From Trichoplax sp. H2 (taxonomy: Eukaryota > Placozoa > Uniplacotomia > Trichoplacea), in contig NOWV01000400.1 of NCBI GenBank assembly GCA_003344405.1, positions 1 to 25,327 of the forward strand: a stretch of 25,327 bases of DNA, written 5' to 3'. Below are positions 9,301-20,600 of the stretch, in pieces. Each line of letters starts with the position of its first letter. Position 1 is the first letter of the stretch. Below the pieces are notes generated by a model, which had not been told where the DNA came from, did not search any database, and was given only the letters and a program-made list of their open reading frames with translations. The position numbers and the translations under genes are program-made.

Positions 9301-12300
9301 GTTAATAATTCATTTTGTTATGGTTGTGATAAATCCTGTTTATCCAATTGGTGGAGCGGTATATTACATTGGTCAGGTATACATGCTTCAATTTATCACC
9401 TTTTTCCATAATGTTTCAATAATCTTCAAGTTGGTTTCTGTCTTAGTAATGATAATCGAATATTGTAAACAATAGGTATAGCCGCCATTTTTATGAACAG
9501 TACCTTAAAATGATATTCTTGAAACGTTGCAGGTTTATGCTAGACAAATTTTCATATCTGATGGAAAACCGATCTCGGCTAATGCGTACTTCAGCCCCTC
9601 AAGTCCTATTCCTTATTGCATCCTCTTGGTAAGTAAATTTTATAAATATTCAACGTTGTAAGCTAAAGATTGCTAATGCTTTAGTTGAAGTGGTGTATCT
9701 CTCGTCTTCAAAAAATTCTTGCTAAATTCTAACGTTAAAGTTACGAAAATTTTGATAGATCTAGATTTTATACTTAAAATCGGTTGTAGAGATTATGTAT
9801 TACTAATGTCCGTGGTAATTTCATGAGAAAAAACATCACTGTATTGAACTTAGTATACTATTAAAGAATAACTGTTTCATAAGCACATAGACACTTTCGA
9901 TTTGCATAACAAGTGCAGCATATTTTAAGTCGGTTGGTCGTAGCTGTACAAATTTTATCACCTGTTTACTTAGTAAATCGCTATCATTACACATTATCCA
10001 ACTTTAACCGTGTTGTGCAAGGCAATCAAATGTAAGAGCCTAAGTGTTCATTGTAGAATATAACCTTAGAGCTTATTACGTACTATGATTTCTGAAATAT
10101 ATCATGTCATTGTTATCGATATATTATATGGCTTGGCCTATGGTTTTGATCGATTTTAGTTTTTGTTCATGTTTTTAATCCTAAGCGTAGATCCGTGTTG
10201 TATTCTGTTTTATGACTTAATCACTCTTTAAATGATTAAAACCATATCCTCGTAAATAAGGAACGGCCAAGCGTAACTAACTTTAAATGCCGATCATTGC
10301 TATTTTCAGCCAATTATACATACGATGTTGCTAGCGTATCTATTACGCTATCTAGACTACAAGAACACCGGATCCACTGATTCTCCAGGATTCTGCTAGT
10401 AATATTTACTATTATTTGTAAATAGAACTAATCTACAATAAATCATACTAATATCAATCATGTTGTATTTAATTCTCTAAAGCTCAAAAAATACGACCCA
10501 ACCAAGTTCTGAAGTAACAGATGCCACAGAATTGATTAGTAATGCAGCGTCGATGTCAGCAGATGATGATGTTCGAGATGAATATCAACGATTGAAATCC
10601 TCATCGAGTGGCAACGATGTGCTATCGGTACGGCATCTACGCAAAGAATTTATTAAGCGCCCTGATGTTAATGACAAGCGAACGGGATGCTGTAATGTAG
10701 AAAAAAAGAAAATGGTACGGGATAGCAACATTTAAAGAGCTAGTTTATGATCTGAAACCATTATTACGCTACGTAGAGATATATTTTTTAATAGCAAAAG
10801 CGTAAAACTAGTTTATACGTAAGTTAAAAATATTTTGATTTAATGTAAGGCTATATCTAATTTTATTTTGCGAAGCAGATTAGAATTTCGACGGTAGCTT
10901 ATTTTAGGTAGCACCGTTATATAGTTAGAGTAGCTGATGCTTTACATCTGTGTGTGTGTGTATTTCATTAGCTAACTCATTTTGTAGTAAAATGCTAAAA
11001 GCCTTTAATGTTCTTGGTCGTGGATAGGCTGCCGTGGAAGATTTGTACTTTGGTGTAGCCCCTGGTGAAGTTTTTGGGCTTCTTGGGCCTAATGGTGCAG
11101 GGAAAACGACTACACTGAATATTATCACTGGCGACATGTCAGCCACTAGAGGCGAGGTAAAATACAGAGCAGTTTATTTTTCATAGCTTGAGTTTTTACC
11201 ATGTGTCGTTCTATTGAAGCTTAGACGTTAAATTTCAAATTATCTAGGTTTGCATTGCTGGGCAGGAGTTAGCTTCAAATATTACACATGCTCTAAGAAG
11301 TCTAGGTTTTTGTCCACAACATGATGCTTTATGGGAACGCGTAACCCTCCATGAACATTTAACTACATATGCAGCCATTAAAGGAATTCCACTAGATCAA
11401 ATCGAAGGTGCTGTCAGCAGGTTACTATGCCGGACGTGCAATAATCGCATTACAATGAAGTTTACTGGCGACCAATATTAATTTAAAATTCTAATAGATT
11501 TATTTCAGGAATGGACCTTCAGGATCATAGAGATAAATTTTCCAAGAATCTTTCCGGCGGAACTAAAAGAAAGGTAAAATTGCTTGCTGTACAGAATCCG
11601 AATACTAATATATGTGTTATTTTGTAAATGATTAAATTTAAAGTTTTTATTATACCCGGGTACAATGTATTTTAGTTAAGTTTTGGAATGAGCATTATCG
11701 GTTGTCCGAAATTGTTATTAATGGATGAGCCATCGACTGGCTTGGATCCTGGTGCCAAAAGATTTTTATGGTTAGTTTCACACTTGTTTGTACGTACATA
11801 TGATTGTCCAAGTTATGCCCACCACATATGCAAAATTGGTTTTGTATTGTCAGGAATGCTATCAGTGCCAGTATTACAGGAGAGACTGGAGCCGTGATCA
11901 CTACACATTCAATGGAAGAAGCGGACGCTTTATGTTCGAGAGTTGGTATCATGGTTGGTGGACAATTACGGTGAGATCTTACTTCTTGATGGGTTGAAAC
12001 TATTTAATCTTACAGACGGATTAGCTAGTGTAATGAAATCGTTACACATTTTTCGACTTTTAATCGTTTTTAGTTGTCTGGGATCAACACAGCATCTGAA
12101 GAATAAATACGGTGGAGGATATCATTTGGATGTGAAATTTTCATTAGATGTAGTAGGAAGCAACGGTATAAATCAATTGAACAATATCACTGACTTTGTG
12201 AAGAGGGCATTTCCCACTTCAGTACTTGGAGAGCATTTCGGCCATCGTGCTACATACAAGATACCGTCGGATGATATAAAATCATTAGCGAAATCATTCG

Positions 12301-12641
12301 CTTCTCTTGAACAAGGTATAATAGTTCAGGATATTGAAAGAACTTGTGTTGCAAAGCGGTAAATTAATATTGCAGTTGTGATGTAAATCGAATGATCATA
12401 TGCTGAATTTACTTTTAGGCAAGTCGAAAGTTGGAATTGTAGAGTACAGTTTTAGTCAGTCAACACTGGAGCAGGTAAGTTTATCTGATGGTGTAACAAT
12501 TAAAATTATGATGGTTATAATGCAATATTTTATATTCGTACATTTTATTAGGTATTTTTGGAATTTGCAAAATTGCAAGAAGATCATCATGACAAAGATG
12601 AATCGGAAGAGAGTGCTACTAGAGGAGATATGCTTGTGTAG
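3396..12641 (+). CDS. ABCA5-like: ABCA5-like ABC transporter, copy 1 (complete, 24 coding exons)
   Basis: Full ABCA transporter of 1,695 residues; human ABCA5 is close in length. Family members move lipids or sterols across membranes using ATP; the substrate here is unknown. Exons: 3396-3891, 4366-4484, 5065-5622, 5757-6064, 6152-6222, 6335-6514, 6687-6913, 7022-7160, 7298-7528, 7628-8286, 8436-8717, 8861-9145, 9239-9376, 9533-9628, 10310-10398, 10483-10714, 11028-11156, 11248-11420, 11498-11573, 11676-11770, 11854-11970, 12074-12315, 12419-12474, 12552-12641. All junctions keep frame with GT-AG borders. The first helix is at about 26-46, extracellular domain 1 runs to about 235, then a helix bundle. 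NBD1 has Walker [10 protein letters not shown] (533-541), signature LSGGQ (634-638), Walker B YLDEP (656-660) and H-loop His690. Helix 7 is at about 884-906, followed by extracellular domain 2 and helices. NBD2 has Walker [10 protein letters not shown] (1390-1398), signature LSGGT (1489-1493), Walker B LLMDEP and His1546. An in-frame TGA at 3381-3383 supports the start; the stop is TAG at 12639-12641. Confidence 0.94.
3892..5064 (+). other. Introns 1 and 2 of ABCA copy 1 (with small exon 2 between)
   Basis: Intron 1 is 3892-4365 and intron 2 is 4485-5064. Between them the 119-base exon 2 encodes the conserved [14 protein letters not shown] segment, the counterpart of the SSGFTVLQASID region of ABCA5 at the end of extracellular domain 1. 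Outside exon 2 I see no gene, RNA or repeat; the sequence is AT-rich with ordinary splice ends. Confidence 0.85.
9629..10309 (+). other. Intron 14 of ABCA copy 1 (longest in this copy)
   Basis: Begins at the TTG|GTAAGT donor and ends at a TTTTCAG acceptor. It is 681 bases, while the same intron in copy 2 is 95 bases (22876-22970). The flanking exons encode the end of the second membrane half. Nothing coding or structured was recognised inside, so the cause of the length difference is not visible. Confidence 0.8.
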
Positions 12642-14657
12642 CCGTCATATTTCATTGGAATGTTTTGCTACCAAATTTAGCAAAAAATTAATTATTTGTA
12701 AAGATACTATGGCTTTTTACCCTTGGAAAAATATGAAATATATTAAGCAATGTTGTTCTCAATACATAACTTGGTGTACTATCGGTGTTACATATGTTCG
12801 CATCCAAGTTTTCATTTTTTACGTTATGTGCTCATTTTTAAGTTGCACAATTCTACCCTTATTAATCTTTTAATTACTTTTTGCTTGCGCTAGTATACTT
12901 ATAGTTTTTTGTTTTCGAAAAATCGTTATTTAGTCAAAATTCAACGTTTTACCATTTGGACCACGCGAGTCCAACTTCAACAAAATAATATTTGGGTTCA
13001 TCGTTTTTGTTAAAATTTTCTGCTGAATTAAGAGCTCTTGAAATTAAGAGTAGATTTCCTTAAGTTAAGCAGCGTTTAAGTTAATGAAAACTTATCAATT
13101 TACGTTCGATTATAGTAAATTAGCTAGTGTGGATTATGCTCTAGATTCAAGTATAAAATTATGATATTTTAGGTTAAATATTTTTAGTAAATTAAGCAGT
13201 GATTAACAAATAGTTAATGAACGGAAATAAAGTAGTTATACTTGGCCGAATTGGTTAAAATTCAACTCATTGTCGTTTATTGCAACAGCCAGTGTATACC
13301 CGCTTTGCATATCTTAATCAAATTGTTACATGGTAGGATAGAGATGAAAAGATTCTATTCATGTAAATGATATCTCTTCTGTAAGTTCTTATAAGCCTAC
13401 TGTGGAAGGTAAGCGTTAATTTAATCTATGCTTGAAAGATTATTATCACAATATAATTCCCGTTCTGGCACTTTGTCTGGTAGGCATACTCTTAAAGTTC
13501 GATCAATTTTTTAACACCTTAACTTTGCAACCGGCTACATACAAGTGCGTTAATGTAAAATTTTCCTGGTATTAAGAATTTTTTGGGAGTCGGGGTAATA
13601 TAATACGCGTAGTAGATCTCCTAAGTTGGCAAATATCGAATTTATGTTTTCCGGTATAATATAGGAAAGATAGCTGTTGTATATCAAACAGTTTCACTGC
13701 GATCGAAAAAGAAATTATGAAAGAATACTAATTTAGATTATAAAGAAGCCCTTTCGGAGGATACCCTATTTTGTCACTATTTATCGATGTAATGAGCAGC
13801 AATTGTATTACTTGGCGATCATCGAACCGTTACTATGGACGTAACTTTACCGTGGGTTTTACATGTATTTAGCTAAATGCAATACAATAGATTTGTTTAA
13901 TACTTGTGATCGTCCATGAAAATGATAGTCGCTATATTAAAAGTTCTAACGTTTGATCACAACCAGTACAAAATGATATGATCTACCGAAAAATCGATAT
14001 CATTATAATAAATATCAAATCGGGATCATGTCTGCCATTCAGTGATTGATGGTGCAACAGATAGAAACAGATCCTTAATTTAAAAGTGAAAATTAATAGT
14101 CTATCTCCATATATAGATCGCTTAATAGATTAATCAAGTAAACTAGAGTATAGAAATAACGAGGATTTCTTGCATTACGTCATGATTAAATTATAATATT
14201 AACAAAATTCCTGGAGCATATGGTCTAATCTCTGACGTAATAATAATAACCTCACCCATTCTGCTAGTAATAATACTTATATTAATCACGTACCGTCACT
14301 TAATTTATGCTTAGCCAAGATTGTTATTAATATTAGCACTGCCTACCGCGATCGTATGATTTACTGATTTACTGGTCTATAAGAGATGGTTTTATTCTAT
14401 TTTAATTTATGAAGGGTGTTAGCTACGAATTACCAATAGTGAGTCACAACATTTAACGGATTTTTTTACGACTATAGCTGATAAGTAAATGGATGGATGG
14501 ATCTCGTTAACTTAAACTAGATTGGAAATTACATCTTCGTTGGATAATCCATTTCTGCGCTTAACTCTTATATTATATCGGTACATCGTAAGTGGTAATC
14601 AATCATTGAGTTTGAATATCATTTGACCTTAAGATCATAATTTGAAAAGAAGCCAAG
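12642..14657. other. Intergenic region between the two ABCA genes
   Basis: About 2 kb of AT-rich sequence with no coding exon that I can support. It should hold the 3' untranslated region and polyadenylation site of copy 1 and the promoter of copy 2. An open frame running from 12400 past the true stop to 12873 is a chance extension in another frame. A short GGAT run (about 14490-14501) and a TATATA stretch near 14109 are the only small patterns noticed; neither is a supported promoter element. Confidence 0.7.
13226..13231 (+). promoter_or_regulatory. Candidate polyadenylation signal AATAAA for ABCA copy 1
   Basis: An exact AATAAA lies about 585 bases after the stop codon. In sequence this AT-rich the hexamer arises easily by chance, and variant signals nearer the stop could be used instead. 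No downstream GU-rich element was clear. Confidence 0.25.
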
Positions 14658-17600
14658 ATGTGGCTAATTTGGAAGCAAACCAAATGCCTTACGTATAAAA
14701 ACTTTCTTATCAAGAGAAGGGATAAAAAGCAATTCCTTCAAGAATTGCTATATCCAATCTATTTAATTTGTATCGTAGCAATCATACGAGCATTTATTAA
14801 ACCAAGGCATTATCCAGTGATTCAACATTTTCCACAATTTTCTATGGGTAACGTTACACTACAACTTAATGATAGTTATAGCTTGCTTTATGCTCCTAAC
14901 GATAATCCCAATATTATCAAGTTAATAAATCATACCAATGCATTACTTGGTCTAAACAATCCCCCTCTTGGGTTTGCTAATGATTCCGAAATTGAACGAT
15001 ATTATACGACTGGTTCCAATCATCAATATGTTTATGCTGGCGTGATCTTTGATAGCTTTAGTCTTTCTAACATCTCTTATACACTGCGTATGGCTGATCA
15101 CTTAGTTCCATCAACAGCTGAGCTTGTTCTTACTGGTGATAATCTAGGTAAATGTCTGGATATACCTTTTTTAAATCATGCTTCGAATTTCAGTCATTAC
15201 TGATTTGCTATGGACAGTTAGGAGTAAATTTTCAGTTATGGCTAAATTTTGATAGTCTACAGTACACCTACAAGATTTGATAAACCGTATTCATTTACTA
15301 TAATCATGTGTAAGCTGAAACAGATTTCGTTGATTTTACTATCTGTAAGGCTAATGTTCCATTTACCATCTAACTATTATTTCATTCAACAAAACTAGAT
15401 TTCTGTAACTAGAATTTCTTTTTATAATTTTAAAAATAAGCTAGAAATACATCGATATTATTAATGTACGTACCTACCGTATGTTACTTATAATGAACAT
15501 TCTATAGTAAAGGAAAATCTTTTACTAATGTTTGTAGTTTTACAAATAATTTCAATTCACACAGTCGCATGTGTAATGTGAAATGCTTATGCCTAAATAG
15601 TTTTGATCTATCTTTCCCTAATGAATGCAGGTTTACAAATAATTTCAATTTATATAGCTGCATTCGCATTGTTAAATTTTCCGGTCTAATTACTTTTATA
15701 AATTCACACTCAGTTCCGTATATTAAGGGAATTAGTTTTTATAATAACAGTAGTAATAAGAATAAAACATCGAACACCCTTTGCTGTTCCTCAAATCATA
15801 ACATTTTGATAAGATTGGTTTAATACAGTAGCTACCAATCATTCATCTCTAATGACAACTAATTTTAATAATTGAACTGATATCTTTACGTAAATTTATC
15901 GCTTACTATTTTGATAAAGACTTATGTAGGCATAATACGGCAGCTAATAATCGAAAATATTTCTATTAGTAGCCAATTCTAAACTGATAATTTTCCTTAT
16001 ATATACTAAAGTAGTATGACATGTTAATAAGCTAGAAATAGTATACTAGCTACGAGTACCTTTTACTACATCTATAGCAAATGGGGCTTTATATTCTTCA
16101 TCATGTTCATAACTTTTTACAAATTTTCCCATTTTACTATAATGAATAATCAGAAAGTCTGCTATTCATAGCAAATGTAGTATTTGAGACTTCAAATTTA
16201 ACAAATGCTATTCTCAAATATCTACGATTCGATGTACTGATAATATTTAACTTTGGATAACAGTTATATTAGTGTCATCTGCCATAAGCATTAATTATGA
16301 TTAATTATATGTTGGTGCCGATACCATTTTCTAGCATCTTGTCGTTCTGAATTAAACAATACAAATCCGTCAAATGATTGCCCTGCAAATAGATATTTAT
16401 CTTCGGGCTTTGCCTTACTCCAAAATGCAATCGACACATCGATCACACAGGTAAGATTCAGTAACCTATCATAGGATATAATGAATGAATACCAGATCCC
16501 TATACTCTCCAGTTAGGATTAGTTTAGCATATTATGCTATTAATTTCACTATTTTGTTAAAATTACTGATTTAAGCAAGTAACATGAAGGCATCTTTATT
16601 AGTGACCCAATTTCTAGTTATAAGTTATCATTGCAATTTATCATTACATACTTTCGTTGACTTTTAAATGATAAATAACATTATCACTTTGATAATATAA
16701 AAGTCAGTATAACTACATCTAGTGCTAATTTACATTAAATTCACAAAATTATACTAAAATTAGTGCAATTTGCAATTAGAAGTATTTTTAATCCGTAACT
16801 GTATTGCGTCCTTGTTCACCATTTTGATATAATATACTGCTGTGAAAGGTAGTTTATTTTTCTCGATTCTGAATTGAAATTAACATTATCTAGTCTTGCT
16901 AATAGATTAATTGTGGAATAAAATTAGTAACGGTTTATTGGGCCAAATAGATGTTTTAGTTAAGTTAGATCATGTTGTAGAAATATTCAACAACGAGTAT
17001 TGTGAATATTGAGAGTAATCATATATCTCTCCTAAAATCGTTAGATCTACACTAATCTTGGTGAGGACCTCCCGCAATCTAAATTCTTATTCCAACTTAT
17101 GCCTAAAGAACCTTTTATTGGTGGTGTTAGTTACGTTCAAACATTTGTAGCTATTTACTGTGTGATGGCATATGCGCCCTTTGTCAATTTCTTATTAGTG
17201 GGAATGGTCACAGAGAAAGAGAAGAAAATTAAGGAAGGAATGATGATGATGGGACTGCGGACTGCTGCCTTTTGGCTATCGTGGTTTATAACTTATGCTT
17301 TAACTATTTTATTATGCACTATCTTCGTCACAGCTATTGCTATGGCATCCTCCTTATATATTACTAGTAACCCCTTTCTCATCTTTATGATCATCTTCTT
17401 ATATGGACTATCTATCATTACATTCTCATTTATGTTAACGCCTTTCTTCAATAAGGCAACTGTTGCTGCAGCGGTTGGTTCAATGTCTTCCATTGCTTTT
17501 GCAGGGCTTTATTTCTTAGTTACACAATTACCAACGCCTCCTGTAGCTAAATGGCTAATGGCTTTACTTTCACCAGTTGCCTTGGCCCTAACTTTGAGTG

Positions 17601-20600
17601 AGGTAAATCTGCATTTACATTTATTCAATTTTCAACAATAGTTATGCAAATATTGTAACCTTAATTGGATAATAACATTTATCAATATAGGCAACTGTCT
17701 TAGAAACAACAATTGGTGTTCAATTTACCAACTTAAACGTTGGAAAGTTTCCAGTTGGTGGTGGTCTACTTATGTTGATCTTGGATACATTCTTATACTT
17801 GCTATTAGCCGTCTATTTCGATATGGTTCTACCAAAGGAATATGGCCAGCAATATCATCCGCTCTTTTTTCTTTTTCCCTCTTTCTGGAGGCAAAGTAAA
17901 GGTTCAGATTCCATTGATGCTGCTGTAAATACTCAAAATGGCTTAAATGAGGACATAGAAGATACGGATCTATCTACTGATTTCAATGGTAACGGTATTA
18001 GGTAAGGCTAGATTAATTCCAATTTATAACCTGATCTATTTATGTCCTTAAAGTCTTAAGCTACCGTATAATCATATCTTAAATTGTATCTTAAATTTGT
18101 TAACTATAGGATTGCAGGGATAACTAAGACTTTCATCGATAGATCATCCAAAGAACGGAAAGAGATAAAAGCCGTCAATAGTGAGTTTTGAGGAAATAAA
18201 TAAAGTCTTCATAACATGACCATGGATTAGTGTTCCATAACTCACGAATTTTTTTCCATATTAGATTTTAATCTTGACATCTATGAAGGTCAAATAACAG
18301 CACTACTGGGTCATAATGGCGCAGGAAAAACAACGTTAATTGCGGCCCTTACTGGCTTGCTACCAACAACACAGGGAACTGCTTATATCTATAATTACGA
18401 TATTAATAAGCCGGAAGATATGATGAAAATACGTGAAATAACAGGTACGAGTATCAATAGCAATTAAATTCTATTAGGTAAAATCCTAAAGGTCAAACTG
18501 ATTTTATAGTGAATTGATTGAATCTGAAATAATTGATTTGAAGGCTGGCTAAAAATTTGTAATTACTAGTAAAATTACTTCCAGAATAAGGCCTTTAGCG
18601 TACTGTTGACGTATTGGAAGTCTAGAATTAAACTTAAAGTGATATATACTTTTTAATACCGCGATCTATTTTCTGATAGGTGTATGCCCTCAGCAGGATA
18701 TTCTATTTGATACTTTGACGGTTCGAGAACATTTAAAGGTTTTTGCTACTATTAAAGGAATACCAAATGATCAAATCGATGCTGAAGTTGATAAGACATT
18801 AGATGATATTTTATTAACTGAGAAGGCTTCTACCCGAGCAACTAATTTAAGTGGAGGCCAAAAACGAAAGCTTTGTGTTGGTATCGCTATCATCGGTGAT
18901 CCTAAGGTAACGTCATCGTTATTCTGAGTCCAAATTGTCATTTATGACCGTGTTTTAGGGAGCTACAGGTTATCATAGCATGTAAAGTATACTTCAGATT
19001 GTAGCCACAGCTATTGTACCTAATAAAGCCGCATACAATGCATAAAGCAATGTTAACTACCTTTAAAATCTACGTGTATGTATACAATATATATAGACTA
19101 TATGCAATAGACCTCAGAGTAGATTGTTACATATGGTCTATTTCATAAATCAAAGTGATCATTTTAAATTATTAACAACAAATTGAGTAGAAAAGGTCAA
19201 GAAATTAACTCTGAAAGTATCCAAATTATGATGTAAAATTGAAATAATAGTTAATGCCAGTATTAACCATTAATTAATCGTATTTTTAAGTTTTAGTAAT
19301 ACTACTGGTACTAACTCATTTTAACTTTACCGATACTTGAAATAAAAGGACTTAAAAATAATGAATTACCGTACAAATACTGTAATTTTAACGACAATTT
19401 ATCTATCTGCTATTTATTAGTAGCAGTTACTGGTTTAGTACTATTCGAACTAGCATCATAATGTAACAATCAAAGTGATAAAATTAAATAATTCGGGAAT
19501 TTATACATGCTGTGAATCATTTTATAACAAAATATGAAGATCTTTACCTAAATTACTAAATCACGCTTATAAATACACGAACGATATCGAATAGTATTAT
19601 AACATTTATGTAATCTAAGCTGCAAAATCTTCTGAGTCAATTTACTGTAGCGGCAGCTATAACGTACACAAATCATGTGCCATCGTCTTTAATCCGTCAA
19701 AAAATTAAATAAAAGGCTTTAATTTAAAATTAAAAATTTATTTAGGTTCTTCCCATAAATTAACCAGGAAATCATTGATGAACATTTTGTATAAATATTT
19801 AAACTGTCGTATTTTAGGTCGTCTATTTGGATGAACCAACAAGTGGAATGGATCCGCTATCCAGACGGCAGATATGGTCTCTATTACAAAGTCGACGCCA
19901 AGGAAGAGTGACTTTATTAACAACCCATTTTATGGATGAAGCAGATATTCTAGCGGGTTAGTTGTTATTAAATTAACCCATAGGCTATTAAATTTATTTT
20001 TTTACAATTATTCTAAGCCGAAGCAGGTTTAAAGTTAATGTTTTAAGAGCCAATTAACGTATATGATAATAAAACGAACTGCCATGTCTAGTAATAATAC
20101 TAAATAGACTTCAATCTTCATGATAATATAATAGATCGGAAAGCAATCATCTCAGCTGGTAAGCTTCGGTGCGCTGGGTCTTCACTCTTTCTAAAAAATC
20201 GATTTGGGATAGGATACCATTTAGGAATGATAGCAAGCCCAGATAGTCAAATAAGCAATATTACACAGTTAGTTAAATCTTATATTCCTCACGCAAGCCT
20301 ATGCAGACATAACGCGGGAGAACTTTCTTATTTACTTCCTTTGTCAGACGTATTTCGATTTTCAGGTAGGTTGGATAGGATTCATTAGGCCTTTCTCTTT
20401 TTATAAGCAATTTATTAGTAGTTATTTAGCATTCGTTTTAACCTTACGATCCTACTAGATCTATTCCGCCAGTTGGAAAGTCCTGATACCAATAATGAAG
20501 TTAAAACACGAGCTCAAGCTTATGGAATCACAAGCTACGGAATATCGATGACCACGTTAGAAGAGGTTTTCTTAAAACTAAGAGAAGATAATTTAAATAC

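Noticed and set aside
10391-10401. Apparent stop codon TAG at the end of exon 15 in ABCA copy 1
   Set aside because: The donor lies inside it (CTGCTA|GTAATA). After splicing the codon becomes TAC, and the phase equals that of copy 2.
11498-11525. Acceptor at TTTCAG (11518) for exon 19 of ABCA copy 1
   Set aside because: It yields an in-frame stop shortly after. The TAATAG ending at 11497 restores the RFISGMDLQ reading that matches RFIDGMNIQ in copy 2.
11695-11952. Minus-strand open frames overlapping ABCA exons (also 7704-8030, 10925-11146, 17293-17493, 19738-19923, 21572-21937)
   Set aside because: They lie opposite well-supported coding exons, cross splice sites and show no independent family resemblance.
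12400-12873. 157-residue open frame on the plus strand
   Set aside because: It reads the last ABCA exons partly in another frame, running through intron 23 and past the real stop at 12641. The splice-joined frame ending in TAG matches ABCA C-termini.
15569-15823. 84-residue open frame within intron 1 of ABCA copy 2
   Set aside because: Asn/Ser-rich chance frame over a tandem duplication; phase-correct splicing from exon 1 to exon 2 skips it and copy 1 has no counterpart.
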